Assembly: GCA_943789335.1 (NCBI GenBank)
Contig: CALSTS010000004.1
Span: forward strand, 62,001-126,000
Reading direction: 5' to 3'
DNA from: an uncultured Pseudomonadales bacterium
Lineage (GTDB): Bacteria > Pseudomonadota > Gammaproteobacteria > Pseudomonadales > Pseudohongiellaceae
Length of the DNA: 64,000 nucleotides
The notes under the pieces are model-generated. The model was not told the origin of the DNA and did no database searches. It saw nothing but the letters and a program-made list of their open reading frames with translations. This document shows, in pieces, positions 34,409 to 43,904 of this stretch. Numbering within the stretch: position 1 is the stretch's first letter; every line of letters starts with the position of its first letter. A program made the position numbers and the translations under genes.

Positions 34409-35830
34409 ATGAGCAATATTAATAAGTTTTTTGTAGTCGCGTTTTTTATCAGCTTTGCTTTGTCAGCACCCGCGCAAGAATTTAGCTCGGCATGGTTAGA
34501 AATAGACCAGCAAGAGCAAGCGCAAGTCATGAACTTTGGCGAAGAGTTTAAAGATTTTATGGCTGTAGCGCGCAGTGAAATGTGGTTTGTTAGAGAAGGC
34601 GTAGAATATGCTGAATCCGAAGGCTTTCAAGAATGGACGCCAGACATTAATAATTCATCCATGCCCCCTGGTTCAAGATGGTATGCCATCAATCGTGATC
34701 GAACTCTGGTTTTATTTATTATGGGCAACAAGCCTATTACAGATGGCTTAAGAATTGTAAATACGCATATAGATTCACCACGCATTGAATTTAAAACTAT
34801 TCCTATTCGTGATAGAAATGGCGCTGTCACCATTGATACTCAAGTGCATGGCGGCATCAAAAATTATCAATGGGTAAATATTCCCTTGGGCATTATAGGG
34901 CGTGTCGATAAAACCGATGGTTCAACTGTGTGGGTTGAAATCGGATTAAACGAAGACGACCCCATATTAATGATTACCGATTTGGCGCCTCATGTGGATG
35001 ATGACTATCGCAGCAGGACACAGCGTAATGTGATTGCGACAGAAGAGCTTGAGCCGATTATTGCGTCTTTACCAGTTGCTGATAATTCTGATTTTGCAAT
35101 GCCCTCAGATCGTTTAATGGCAATTCTTAGCGATGAATATGGAATAGAATCTGAAGATTTACTTTCAGCAGATCTACAAATTATACCTGTTACGCGCCCG
35201 CGAGATGTTGGGCTGGATCGTGCTTTAGTAGCAGCTTATGGGCAAGATGACCGATCAACTGCTTATGTCAGTCTTCGTGCGATTGCAGATGTTGGCACTC
35301 CTGAACAAACAGTATTTGCGTATGCGGTAAATAATGAAGAAACAAATTCATGGAACACGGGTGTAAATTCAGAATGGTTCAATACACTTATTGCTGAGTT
35401 AATCGCCGCTACTACTGGGTCATTTAGTGATCTGGATTTAAGAAGAACTTATGCGCGAACTCAGGTCTTAGTAAGTGACACCACTACCGCCTTAAACCCA
35501 ATATTCCCAAGCCCACAAAATCAAATGCTCACGTCAAGATTAGGTTATGGACTGGTAGTTAAAGAATATGGTGCTGGACGTGAAGCCAATTCAGAATTTT
35601 TTGCCTACATACGCGGCGTTTTTGATGACGCAGATGTGCAGTGGCAAACCCATTCATATGATTCAGGTTATGGTGGCGGCACGATTGCGGCCTGGTTTGC
35701 TGGGCAAAACATGGATGTCATTGATGTCGGCATTGGTATAGCCAGCATGCATTCACCTTATGAATTGTCATCCAAGATTGATTTGTGGGAGCTGTACGGA
35801 GGGTTTAAAGCTTTTTACGGAGCGAGGTAA
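34409..35830 (+). CDS. Exported M18-family metallo-aminopeptidase
   Basis: 473 residues. A signal peptide (FFVVAFFISFALSAPAQE, cleavage about 23) precedes an M18 catalytic fold. Candidate di-zinc ligands are all present: His120 (NTHIDSP), Asp280/281 (GQDDRST), Glu310/311 (NNEET), Asp357 (VLVSDTT) and His448 (MHSPYE). M18 enzymes (PepB/aspartyl aminopeptidase type) are normally cytosolic, so export is unusual and suggests peptide scavenging in the periplasm. The usual DNEE motif reads NNEE. Good AGGAG ribosome binding site. Confidence 0.85.
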   Translation: MSNINKFFVVAFFISFALSAPAQEFSSAWLEIDQQEQAQVMNFGEEFKDFMAVARSEMWFVREGVEYAESEGFQEWTPDINNSSMPPGSRWYAINRDRTLVLFIMGNKPITDGLRIVNTHIDSPRIEFKTIPIRDRNGAVTIDTQVHGGIKNYQWVNIPLGIIGRVDKTDGSTVWVEIGLNEDDPILMITDLAPHVDDDYRSRTQRNVIATEELEPIIASLPVADNSDFAMPSDRLMAILSDEYGIESEDLLSADLQIIPVTRPRDVGLDRALVAAYGQDDRSTAYVSLRAIADVGTPEQTVFAYAVNNEETNSWNTGVNSEWFNTLIAELIAATTGSFSDLDLRRTYARTQVLVSDTTTALNPIFPSPQNQMLTSRLGYGLVVKEYGAGREANSEFFAYIRGVFDDADVQWQTHSYDSGYGGGTIAAWFAGQNMDVIDVGIGIASMHSPYELSSKIDLWELYGGFKAFYGAR

Positions 35831-35936
35831 TAAAAGACCCCATTACTTAATTATAATGAGTGAGCATCCATAGGGGAGTGACATTTAGGGCATTTCATTG
35901 CATTGACTTCAAACGGTTAATCTCATGATGCGTTAC

Positions 35937-37193
35937 TTATCGAGGAACTACTTCACCACGCAGATAGACATCCACTATAGTGCGAGTATTAGTAATGTTA
36001 TCAAGCGGGTTTGCTTCAAGCACAATAAAGTCTGCACTCTTGCCGGCTTCCACTGTGCCTAATGCATCATAGCCTAATAATTCAGCTGAATTTTTGGTAG
36101 CAGCAATGATGACTTCAGCCGGAGACATGCCAGACACGACCATGTCTTCCATCTCAATATGTGGTCCCCAGTACGAGTTACCATCCGTTCCCATTGCTAT
36201 GGTCATGCCTGCTTCACTGAGCCTTGCTAGGTTCCTAGCCTGAATGCCAAAAGCCTCCTGCACCTCGGGTCGAACAATGTTAGCCGCCTGAAGTTGAGAC
36301 AAGGTGTTTACATCCATTGAGCTGTTTAACCAGCCAAGGTCAGTGGGCTCCCCTCTATAAGGCATGTTGGGAATTAACACCACGTTTGGTCTAGCTTGAA
36401 TCATCGCAACAAATTCATCATCTATATCCTGATCTCGAACACCATGGGCAAAGACATCAATACCTGCTTCTAACAAACCCTTGGCATCTTCTAGTCTAAA
36501 AATATGCGCCGCGACTTGTAGGTTGTTTTGGTGCGCCTCATCAATAACTGCAGCATACAACTCTGGGCTTAAGCGTTCATATTGGCCATCACGGTCATCA
36601 ACCCATATTTTTATTATGTCTACATCGCGCGCAACCTCATCACGTACTGCTTGTCTGGCTTCTTCGGTGGTCGTTACCCAATGCGGTACTTCTGACCTGC
36701 CTGGTTCTGGTGAAGTAATGCCTCGCCCAGCAGAAAGGTAACGTGCAGCAGATGGAATAAATTCATCACGCACTTCTAAAGGAGTGCCTAGCCCATCTGA
36801 ACCTAGGCTTTGAGCTGCAACGATGCCTTGGCTTACACGTTGTTGTAAATCTTCGATAAGTGCATCACGTGTGGTGCTCAAATGCACATGGGTATCAATA
36901 AGAGCCGGCATAACGGTCATGCCACTTAAATCTATACGAGTAGCACTTGCTGGAGATGTCATTGCAGCAGTTACTCCGACGCTTACAAATAAACCATCTT
37001 CTACAGAAAAACTGGCGTTCTCAATCACATCACCATTACCAACAATCAAGCGTGCGCCTTCGTAAATTATTGCATTGGAAACCGGTTCAGGATATTCAAC
37101 GGCCGGCTCAGAACAAGCGGTTATAAGTAAACTGACTGGCAATAAAATTGCTGCGAATATTCGCAATCGACGTTCTATGTTAATGCGCATCAT
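35937..37193 (-). CDS. Amidohydrolase lipoprotein (imidazolonepropionase-like)
   Basis: 418 residues (two adjacent ATG codons; the second gives 417). Lipoprotein signal with lipobox LITAC (Cys about 27). Amidohydrolase metal site: DTHVHLS, VAAHIFR, AHGVRD and GTDGNSYWG. C-terminal GTVEAGKSADFIVLEANPLDNI is characteristic of imidazolonepropionase-type and prolidase-like amidohydrolases. Acts outside the cytoplasm; substrate unknown. It follows the larger amidohydrolase lipoprotein gene on the same strand, 24 bp away, likely one operon. Confidence 0.87.
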   Translation of the reverse strand: MMRINIERRLRIFAAILLPVSLLITACSEPAVEYPEPVSNAIIYEGARLIVGNGDVIENASFSVEDGLFVSVGVTAAMTSPASATRIDLSGMTVMPALIDTHVHLSTTRDALIEDLQQRVSQGIVAAQSLGSDGLGTPLEVRDEFIPSAARYLSAGRGITSPEPGRSEVPHWVTTTEEARQAVRDEVARDVDIIKIWVDDRDGQYERLSPELYAAVIDEAHQNNLQVAAHIFRLEDAKGLLEAGIDVFAHGVRDQDIDDEFVAMIQARPNVVLIPNMPYRGEPTDLGWLNSSMDVNTLSQLQAANIVRPEVQEAFGIQARNLARLSEAGMTIAMGTDGNSYWGPHIEMEDMVVSGMSPAEVIIAATKNSAELLGYDALGTVEAGKSADFIVLEANPLDNITNTRTIVDVYLRGEVVPR

Positions 37194-37217
37194 CGTTATC
37201 CTTTAAAAGTTTTTATA

Positions 37218-39323
37218 TTAGTTTGCATTAATGATTTCGGGTCCGTCAATAAATGGACGAATGCCAAATTCTGAATAAATATCACTCGGGAAATAGAAGG
37301 TTCCATCTTTAACCACTAATGAAATAGTTTTAATCGCTTTGAGATCTGCTGTTGGGTCTCCAGGGATCAAAAAGAAATCGGCTAATTTTCCCACTTCGAG
37401 TGACCCTAGCTCGCTATCTTGCTCTAAATAAACCGCCATATCATAAGTCGCCATTTTCAACACTTCAGCAGCTGACATACCAATATCTTGATAGAGCTCT
37501 AGTTCTCGGTGATAAGTAAATGAACCACCAAGATCAGTACCCGGGATAATAAATATTCCCTTTTCTCTCATTTCGGCTAGAGTTTCTATTATTTTTTCGT
37601 AAGCCAGTCTATAGGCTTCATCTTCTGCAGGAGAAGAAATTGCAGCCATTGCCGTTTTTGCGCCACGCTGTATGCCTATTGGCATATGGTCAATATAATC
37701 GACCATTCCTGGGTTAGTAGTGCCATTGCGTGACAGCAATAAGCTTTCGTGGATTTCTAAGGTTGGGTCAACAGATACACCATTTTCTGCCATAGCATTA
37801 ATTGTATTTTGCACCGCCGGATCATCGATATTCAATGCCGGCAATCTTTGTAGAGCTGTTAGCCGTAACAAGGTACGCGTATCTTCATCTGGCTCCAGCA
37901 CCCAACCAAGCATGATCTGATTAATATGTGTTAATTCATCGTAGCCAGCAGCAATCATAGCGTCGGCATTAGTAAAAGCAGGCACATGACCCGCCACCCG
38001 CAAATTGTTGGCACGAGCCTCGGCAATCATGGCAGGAACCCAATCAGGGTTAATGCTGTTGTAAATTTTAATTTGAATGAAGTCGCCATTCGAATATTGA
38101 CGCACGGCTTCTACTGCTTCTTCTTCCGACGAAACAAGAATGCCGCCATTAGCATTAAAAGGACTGGCTCCTTCAATAAAACCACTTCGCGTTACACGCG
38201 GCCCTACTAAGCGACCTGATCCTATTTTTTCAATTAGCTCAGCTAACACTTCATTATTATTGCCCATATCGCGCACGCTGGTTATACCTGCAGCAATATT
38301 CAATAAGGCGTTATCTTGTGAGGCATGAGCATGCATTTCATACATGCCAGCAACCAGTGTACCGCCAGCCCCATCAATTATGATTTCATTTCCTGCGGCT
38401 TCAGCATCTGCAGCCTCTATTGCAGTAATGAGATTATTTTCCACAACAACAGATGAATAGTCTGAAAGGCTTAGGCTTGTTGGGTCAAAAATTCGAACAT
38501 TGCTAATTCGTACCGGGCTTTCGAAGGCCTGAGTTACTTTTTCCTGAATTGATTCAAAGCGCTGAGCAGAATATTCAACTGTTAGCTCGCGCAAGCGCTG
38601 CTCTTCTGTTTCAAAGCCTTGCTTGACCAGAGCAAAGGTCGCACTCATCGTTGCAAAAAAAGAGCCGTACTCATCCAAAGCAAAGTAAGTGGGGTTCAGA
38701 TCAATACCAGAGAGCGCATAGGTGGTAATGGTTTCCGTGCCTGAATTACCTGAGACATCTAAACTTTCAATTTCTTCCAGTCGCAGTTCACCAGCTGGTA
38801 AAACAGAGAGCGTTCTATCTTCTTCGGCAAGTAGTAATCTCGAATATACCCATAAAGCATAAGGACTGGATTCTTGCGCTACATACAGGCGTGTATCACC
38901 TATGTCTGCGCCATCTGTTCCTGTAGTGTCTGTCCAGGATGCACGATCTCCTTCTATTTGGAAATCTTCTTCAATGACATTCCCAAAGGTTGTTGCGCCT
39001 GACACTTCCCACGTTTCAGGGTAGCCGTCTTCACTGAACTCTATAGTTTCAGTGACGGTTGGCCCCCTGCCATTACTGCGAAACTCGAATTCAACGCTTG
39101 TAAGATCATCGTGAACTACTTCCATTTGCCCGACTTCAGTGCCAGATAGAATAGCTGTAAATGATTCACTACCAAGCAGCCGCGAAAATTGACCAGGTGG
39201 GATTTCTTCCTGATTCGCCGCATTATTTAATGCAGGCTGCTGTGCTGCTTCATCGCTAGGTGAGCAGCCTGAAAGCATGGTGCCAAATAGAATTAATATT
39301 AAAAAAGAATGTAGCTTTCGCAT
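37218..39323 (-). CDS. Large amidohydrolase lipoprotein with N-terminal extra domain
   Basis: 701 residues from the ATG at 39323, which follows CTGGAG; the longer open frame to 39410 lacks a signal sequence at its start. Lipobox LSGC (Cys about 20). Residues about 35-290 form a beta-rich domain I do not recognise. From about 300 an amidohydrolase domain follows, with MYEMHAHAS, AGHVPAF, THINQI, GTDLGGSF and LGSLEVGKLADFFLIPGDPTADL. It pairs with the neighbouring amidohydrolase; together with the exported M18 and M13 peptidases the region is rich in secreted hydrolases. Confidence 0.83.
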   Translation of the reverse strand: MRKLHSFLILILFGTMLSGCSPSDEAAQQPALNNAANQEEIPPGQFSRLLGSESFTAILSGTEVGQMEVVHDDLTSVEFEFRSNGRGPTVTETIEFSEDGYPETWEVSGATTFGNVIEEDFQIEGDRASWTDTTGTDGADIGDTRLYVAQESSPYALWVYSRLLLAEEDRTLSVLPAGELRLEEIESLDVSGNSGTETITTYALSGIDLNPTYFALDEYGSFFATMSATFALVKQGFETEEQRLRELTVEYSAQRFESIQEKVTQAFESPVRISNVRIFDPTSLSLSDYSSVVVENNLITAIEAADAEAAGNEIIIDGAGGTLVAGMYEMHAHASQDNALLNIAAGITSVRDMGNNNEVLAELIEKIGSGRLVGPRVTRSGFIEGASPFNANGGILVSSEEEAVEAVRQYSNGDFIQIKIYNSINPDWVPAMIAEARANNLRVAGHVPAFTNADAMIAAGYDELTHINQIMLGWVLEPDEDTRTLLRLTALQRLPALNIDDPAVQNTINAMAENGVSVDPTLEIHESLLLSRNGTTNPGMVDYIDHMPIGIQRGAKTAMAAISSPAEDEAYRLAYEKIIETLAEMREKGIFIIPGTDLGGSFTYHRELELYQDIGMSAAEVLKMATYDMAVYLEQDSELGSLEVGKLADFFLIPGDPTADLKAIKTISLVVKDGTFYFPSDIYSEFGIRPFIDGPEIINAN

Positions 39324-39434
39324 TAAAATCTCCAGTTGTATTATTGTTATTAAGAGGTTATGTGAGCCTAGTTTAGAAAATAAATAGACTTTTAAATCTT
39401 CTCTTCCCAATAAATGTATATTTTTAATTTGTCT

Positions 39435-39911
39435 TTATTTGTCTAATTTATCCAAAGCATCTTTAGAAGCGACCGTAAATTCACCGACATTGGCCACTGT
39501 AACTGCTACTTCAGTGCCTGCGGGTAAGGGCTCATCACTTTTTACTCGCCACTCAATACCAGAATAACGATAGTTAATAGTCTGACCTGGTGCGACATCG
39601 CCACTAAGAATAAAACTGTGCCCTACCAGGTCGCCACTAGCTGGAGTGTTGTCAACATGGCTTTGCATATCTTTTAAAGGCTTCCAAAGCATTACAGCCA
39701 GTAATCCGCTCAAGATAGCGACAGCAGCAAAGGCTACCGTTAATGACGAGACCAGCAAACCCAAAATCATGAGCAAGCCCGTTATTAAACACGCTAAGCC
39801 AATAAAGAATAGAATGAAAGACGAAAAGCCAAACACCAGCATTTCAACCGCCAACAAGGCAATCCCAAGAAACAATAAAATGCCACTTAGGCTTGCATTA
39901 AGCCACTCCAT
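39435..39911 (-). CDS. NfeD-family membrane protein
   Basis: 158 residues with three to four N-terminal membrane helices and a C-terminal OB-fold (HSFILSGDVAPGQTINYRYSGIEWRVKSDEPLPAGTEVAVTVANVGEFTV). NfeD proteins are obligate partners of SPFH proteins in membrane quality control. The start overlaps the 3' end of the SPFH gene by 14 bp. In E. coli the equivalent pair is ybbK(qmcA)/ybbL-type. Confidence 0.9.
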   Translation of the reverse strand: MEWLNASLSGILLFLGIALLAVEMLVFGFSSFILFFIGLACLITGLLMILGLLVSSLTVAFAAVAILSGLLAVMLWKPLKDMQSHVDNTPASGDLVGHSFILSGDVAPGQTINYRYSGIEWRVKSDEPLPAGTEVAVTVANVGEFTVASKDALDKLDK

Positions 39912-40863
39912 CGCTATTTTCTCCTCCAGAATTTTTCTTATTTAGTGTTTGAATAATGCTCATCGCCTGGGCGACTATAGTTGCAGCATCTGTTCCACTA
40001 TCGGGTAATAGCACGACAGACGATTCTTTCGCAATGGCCGCTTTAGCAGCAATAGACTTGGTAGCTAAGTCTAACTGAACGGCCTTTTGGCCTTCTTCAG
40101 TATTGGCTGCTTCACCCACTTTTCTTAATGCGCCTGCCTGAGCTTCCGCAACGGCCAGAATAGCCTGAGCCTCACCTTCAGCTCTTAAAATCTGTTCAGC
40201 CTTATCAGCCTCCGCCGCTAATACCACTGATTGTTTTTGACCTTCAGCTACATTAATAGCGGATTGCCTGTCACCTTCCGATTCTAAAATCTGCGCCCGC
40301 TTCACCCTTTCTGCTTTCATTTGAGCTTCCATGGCATCCATAATCGAATTTGGCGGCACGATATCTTTAATCTCATAGCGCATCACTTGAATGCCCCATG
40401 GGGTCGCAGCATCATTAATTGCATGGACTATATTGGCATTAAGCTGATCTCTTTCCTCGAAGGTTTTATCCAGCTCCATTTTGCCCAACTCAGAACGCAT
40501 GGTCGTTTGCGCTAACTGGGTAACAGCAAAGACATAATTATCTACACCATAGGTGGCTTTATAAGGATCAAGTACGCGGAAATACAGAACGCCATCCACC
40601 GATAAGCTGATATTGTCTTTTGTAATGCCGCTTTGGCTCGGCACATCTACAGCTTGCTCTTTAAGTGTCCTCTTCGCAGACACTCGATCAATCATAGGGA
40701 TAATGAAGTTTAGGCCGGCTGGCTTGGTAGACTGAAATTTGCCAAAACGCTCCACTACATAGGCAGTATTATGTGGTATAAATTTTATGCCTGACTTCAG
40801 GATGACAATAATGCCTACCAGGAAAATAATAGCGACTGGCAGATTAGTTATTAGAAAATCCAT
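39898..40863 (-). CDS. qmcA: SPFH/Band 7 protein (paraslipin, QmcA-like)
   Basis: 321 residues: one N-terminal membrane helix (about 7-25), the Band 7 domain (VPHNTAYVVERFGKFQSTKPAGLNFIIPMID and following), then a long coiled-coil rich in Ala/Glu (VAEGQKQSVVLAAEADKAEQILRAEGEAQAIL). Stomatin-like scaffolds of this type oligomerise on the membrane and may control FtsH proteolysis. Operon with nfeD. Confidence 0.9.
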   Translation of the reverse strand: MDFLITNLPVAIIFLVGIIVILKSGIKFIPHNTAYVVERFGKFQSTKPAGLNFIIPMIDRVSAKRTLKEQAVDVPSQSGITKDNISLSVDGVLYFRVLDPYKATYGVDNYVFAVTQLAQTTMRSELGKMELDKTFEERDQLNANIVHAINDAATPWGIQVMRYEIKDIVPPNSIMDAMEAQMKAERVKRAQILESEGDRQSAINVAEGQKQSVVLAAEADKAEQILRAEGEAQAILAVAEAQAGALRKVGEAANTEEGQKAVQLDLATKSIAAKAAIAKESSVVLLPDSGTDAATIVAQAMSIIQTLNKKNSGGENSDGVA

Positions 40864-41041
40864 ATCTCCTCCTGTTTGCGTTTAAATGACTTTGTATATT
40901 TACCATAGCCCAGATAATAGCCCTATCATGCCCCTATTTCACGGTTTTTTGGTGCTTTTAGAGACTTAGCCCAATACTGCCGTACGCAGACGTCTTCGCT
41001 TTAGGTATACTTTGCAAGCTTAAATTTAAAAGGGTATCACT

Positions 41042-41683
41042 TTGGCTGAATCACTTGCGTCAATGAACAATTTACTGATTTTGTGCCTGGCCTTTGTCAG
41101 CGGTTTTATCATCATGTCAATAGAATTGCTTGGCGGGCGTATTCTTGCGCCTTATTTCGGAAGTAGCATCTTTGTATGGGGCAGCATAATCACCGTCTTT
41201 ATGTTGTCCTTATCTCTAGGCTACCTAATTGGTGGTAAGTTATCTTTGCGTAATCCAAGTTTAAAACTCCACGGTTCATTTTTTATGCTAGCCGCTTTTT
41301 TGTTGATCCCACTAATTTTATTTGGCAATCAGATCATGGAAGCCCTTTTTCTAGTGATCGAAGACCCACGTTATGGCTCACTAATCGTTTCAATGTTGTT
41401 ATTCTTTCTGCCTACGGCTGTGCTTGGCATGATCGCGCCTTATTCAGTCCGTTTGCTAGTCATCGATAGCAATCATAGTGGACATGTGGCTGGCACACTT
41501 TATTTTGTATCAACTATGGGTAGTGCTTTAGGCACGCTGGCAACATCATTTTATTTGGTTCTATGGTTTGAGGTTAACCAAATATTAATTACTATGGGGT
41601 TAATTTTATTCTTGTCTGGAATGTTGGCTATTTTCTCAAATAAAACTTTTCATGCTAACAAAGCGGCTTTGGATATTTCATAA
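41042..41683 (+). CDS. Membrane half of a split spermidine-synthase-like protein
   Basis: 213 residues with six hydrophobic segments. The opening FVSGFIIMSIELLGGRILAPYFGSSIFVWGSIITVFM is the signature of the membrane part of fused 'spermidine synthase-like' transporters. I chose the TTG at 41042 because AAAGGG lies 7 bp before it; the ATG at 41063 has no ribosome binding site. The stop overlaps the ATG of the next gene (TAATG), so the halves are co-translated. Function unknown. Confidence 0.8.
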   Translation: MAESLASMNNLLILCLAFVSGFIIMSIELLGGRILAPYFGSSIFVWGSIITVFMLSLSLGYLIGGKLSLRNPSLKLHGSFFMLAAFLLIPLILFGNQIMEALFLVIEDPRYGSLIVSMLLFFLPTAVLGMIAPYSVRLLVIDSNHSGHVAGTLYFVSTMGSALGTLATSFYLVLWFEVNQILITMGLILFLSGMLAIFSNKTFHANKAALDIS

Positions 41684-42615
41684 TGAATTTTAAAATGAAA
41701 AGTACAATGAGGTATTGGTTTTCATGTGTTGTATTATTTCTTTTTGCAGACTTGATTATTTTACAAGACGCCCAAGCTCAGCGCGGCATTCGTGAAATTC
41801 ATCAAGAACGTTCTCTTTACCGCAATATCATCGTCACCGAAGACTCAAGCAGGCGCTGTCTACGTTTTACTATCACCAGACGTACCGGCCAAAACCAATC
41901 CTGTCGTTTTTTAGAAAACCCACAAGCCTTAGTTTTTCCTTACGCCAAGATGACGCTATCAAGCTTGCTGGTGCAAGACGACCCGCAGCGCATACTTATC
42001 ATTGGGCTTGGAGGTGGTACCTTGCCAGAGGTATACCACACACTGTTTCCAGAGGCTGAAATAATAATTTCAGAAATAGATGAGGCCGTGCTAAGTGTTG
42101 CGGAAGATTTTTTCGACTTTGCACAAACTGACAAAATAAAAGTCGACATCGGCGATGGCCGCGTTTATGTCAAACGTGCAGCTTTGCGTAACGAATCCTT
42201 TGATCTAGTTATCATCGATGCCTTCAATGGTGAATATATTCCTGAACATTTAATGACTGAAGAATTTCTGCAAGAAATCAAACAACTACTGCCTGAAGAT
42301 GGCATGCTGGTTTCTAATACCTTTTCTACCAGTCGGCTTTATGATGCTGAATCACAAACTTATCAGAACGTCTTCGGCGAAATTATTAATCTGCGTATGA
42401 ATAATACTGGCAATAGAATCATCATTGCATCCAGGCAAAGCCTGCCAGACCTTAACACATTGAATCGACGCGCTGCTAATTGGAGAAGCCGCTTGGAAAT
42501 TTTTGATATGGATGTCACAGACTACCCAAGATTTATGAGCACAGAGGTAGACTGGAATACTGAAGAAAGGCCTCTTACAGATCAGTACTCCCCTGCCAAT
42601 TTATTAAATAATTAA
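41683..42615 (+). CDS. Spermidine-synthase-like methyltransferase-fold protein (soluble half)
   Basis: 310 residues. A hydrophobic N terminus (YWFSCVVLFLFADLIILQDAQAQ) looks like a signal peptide or anchor, so the domain may face the periplasm. The Rossmann fold has LIIGLGGGTLPEVYHTLFPEAEIIISEIDEAV and VIIDAFNGEYIPEHLMTEEFL, as in polyamine aminopropyltransferases. In many bacteria this domain is fused to the membrane part encoded just upstream. Genuine spermidine synthesis is doubtful because the protein appears exported. Confidence 0.82.
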   Translation: MNFKMKSTMRYWFSCVVLFLFADLIILQDAQAQRGIREIHQERSLYRNIIVTEDSSRRCLRFTITRRTGQNQSCRFLENPQALVFPYAKMTLSSLLVQDDPQRILIIGLGGGTLPEVYHTLFPEAEIIISEIDEAVLSVAEDFFDFAQTDKIKVDIGDGRVYVKRAALRNESFDLVIIDAFNGEYIPEHLMTEEFLQEIKQLLPEDGMLVSNTFSTSRLYDAESQTYQNVFGEIINLRMNNTGNRIIIASRQSLPDLNTLNRRAANWRSRLEIFDMDVTDYPRFMSTEVDWNTEERPLTDQYSPANLLNN

Positions 42616-42943
42616 TATCACCAATTCGTTGGCCTCTGTTTTTTGCAACTTTATTTAATCTAACATTCAAACCTTTTTAGAAAATAGATATTAAGCCCAA
42701 TTACCGCTCTTGATTAAATTTGATTCTAAGACGACTCTGATATGAAGATATACCCAGAGTTGGGCATAACGACATCAATGAGCCATATAAAATTAATTAA
42801 GAGTACGTCGTTATTTCAGATTTAGAGACCATTGTTATTAATGCTATGTTTGAGCCAAATCACTTTCATTATCAGTAAATAGTCTATATTTTTGTAAAAA
42901 GAATCACTTTTATATTTATATAGACCTTATATGCAAACAAACT
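42616..42943. other. AT-rich intergenic stretch
   Basis: 328 bp between the spermidine-synthase-like gene and the broken outer-membrane protein gene. No gene, terminator or repeat was recognised; it probably holds the promoter of the latter gene. Confidence 0.4.
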
Positions 42944-43889
42944 ATGCCTTTTAATAATATTTCATATTTTTAATCAGCATAAGCGCTGCTGGCTATTCGC
43001 AAGCTGCTGAAGAAAACACTATCCCAGATGATGGTTCTTTTGGCTTAGGCTGGCTTGATCAAACACAAGTGCTTGCTTCCAATACTGCCAACAATTTTGC
43101 AGATAAAGTAGACCGATTCTTTGGTGTCCCACGTAGTGATCTAGAAGCAGCTTATTCATCCTTGCGCATAAGCGTTGAACAGTTTTGGCATGAAAATAAT
43201 AGTTCGGATACGAATCTGCGTCTGCGCGGAAAAATACATTTACCAAGAATCAATGAAAGAGTAGGCCTTATATTTTCAGAAGATGAAGGTGAAGGCGGAG
43301 ATTTTTATGAGCAAAATAATTTAGATAACCCAGAAACAGAATCTATTAATGCAAATTTACAATTTAATATTATTGATAGAGTAAGAAATCGTTTAGATTT
43401 TCGAATTGGCCTACGCTCTTCTCTAAAAGCGAAGACAAGTATTCGTTATCATTATGAATTACCTAGTGGAGACAATATTCAGCATCGTTTTGCGCAAACA
43501 TTATATTTTATTGATGGCGACGGTTTTGGTTCCCTTTCACGTTATGAGCTTGATAGGGCCCTGTCTCAAACATCTTTATTACGATGGAGTAATGATTTAC
43601 GAGTAGAAGACGATATTGCCGGTACGAATTGGGGTAGTCAGCTGAGTTATTCTCGCCAAGTATCTGACCAAACGGCCTTACTTTTTTTCACAAGAATCAA
43701 CGCACAAACAGACCCTAACTATATTCAAAATTTTGATTTTGGATTTAGACTTCGGAAAAACATTGGGCGCCCGTGGTTGTTTGCAGAGCTCGAACCAGGC
43801 CATTCTTGGACAAAAATATCAGAACATTTACCAAGACAAAGTTCATTTTTTTATTTTTGCGTATTGAAATGGCTATCGGCAGAACCTAG
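42944..43889 (+). pseudogene. Outer-membrane beta-barrel protein gene broken by two frameshifts
   Basis: The main open frame (from about 42958) encodes ~300 residues of alternating barrel-type strands but lacks a start codon before a GTG at 43069. One extra T in the T5 tract at 42967-42971 joins it to ATG 42944, giving a normal signal peptide (MPFNNISYFLISISAAGYSQA). At the end, one extra T in the T7 tract at 43846-43852 changes the odd terminal peptide to FLFLRIEMAIGRT and a stop at 43889, a proper barrel C terminus, and removes the overlap with the convergent gene. So either a decaying gene or two homopolymer errors. The family is an uncharacterised gammaproteobacterial porin-like protein. 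Confidence 0.72.
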
Positions 43890-43904
43890 CCCCTTAGACT
43901 ATCC

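Noticed and set aside
43846-43858. Programmed -1 ribosomal frameshift (U UUU UUA) in the outer-membrane protein gene
   Set aside because: A UUUUUUA heptamer exists but is out of the zero-frame register needed for classical -1 frameshifting, and the 5' frameshift cannot be explained that way.
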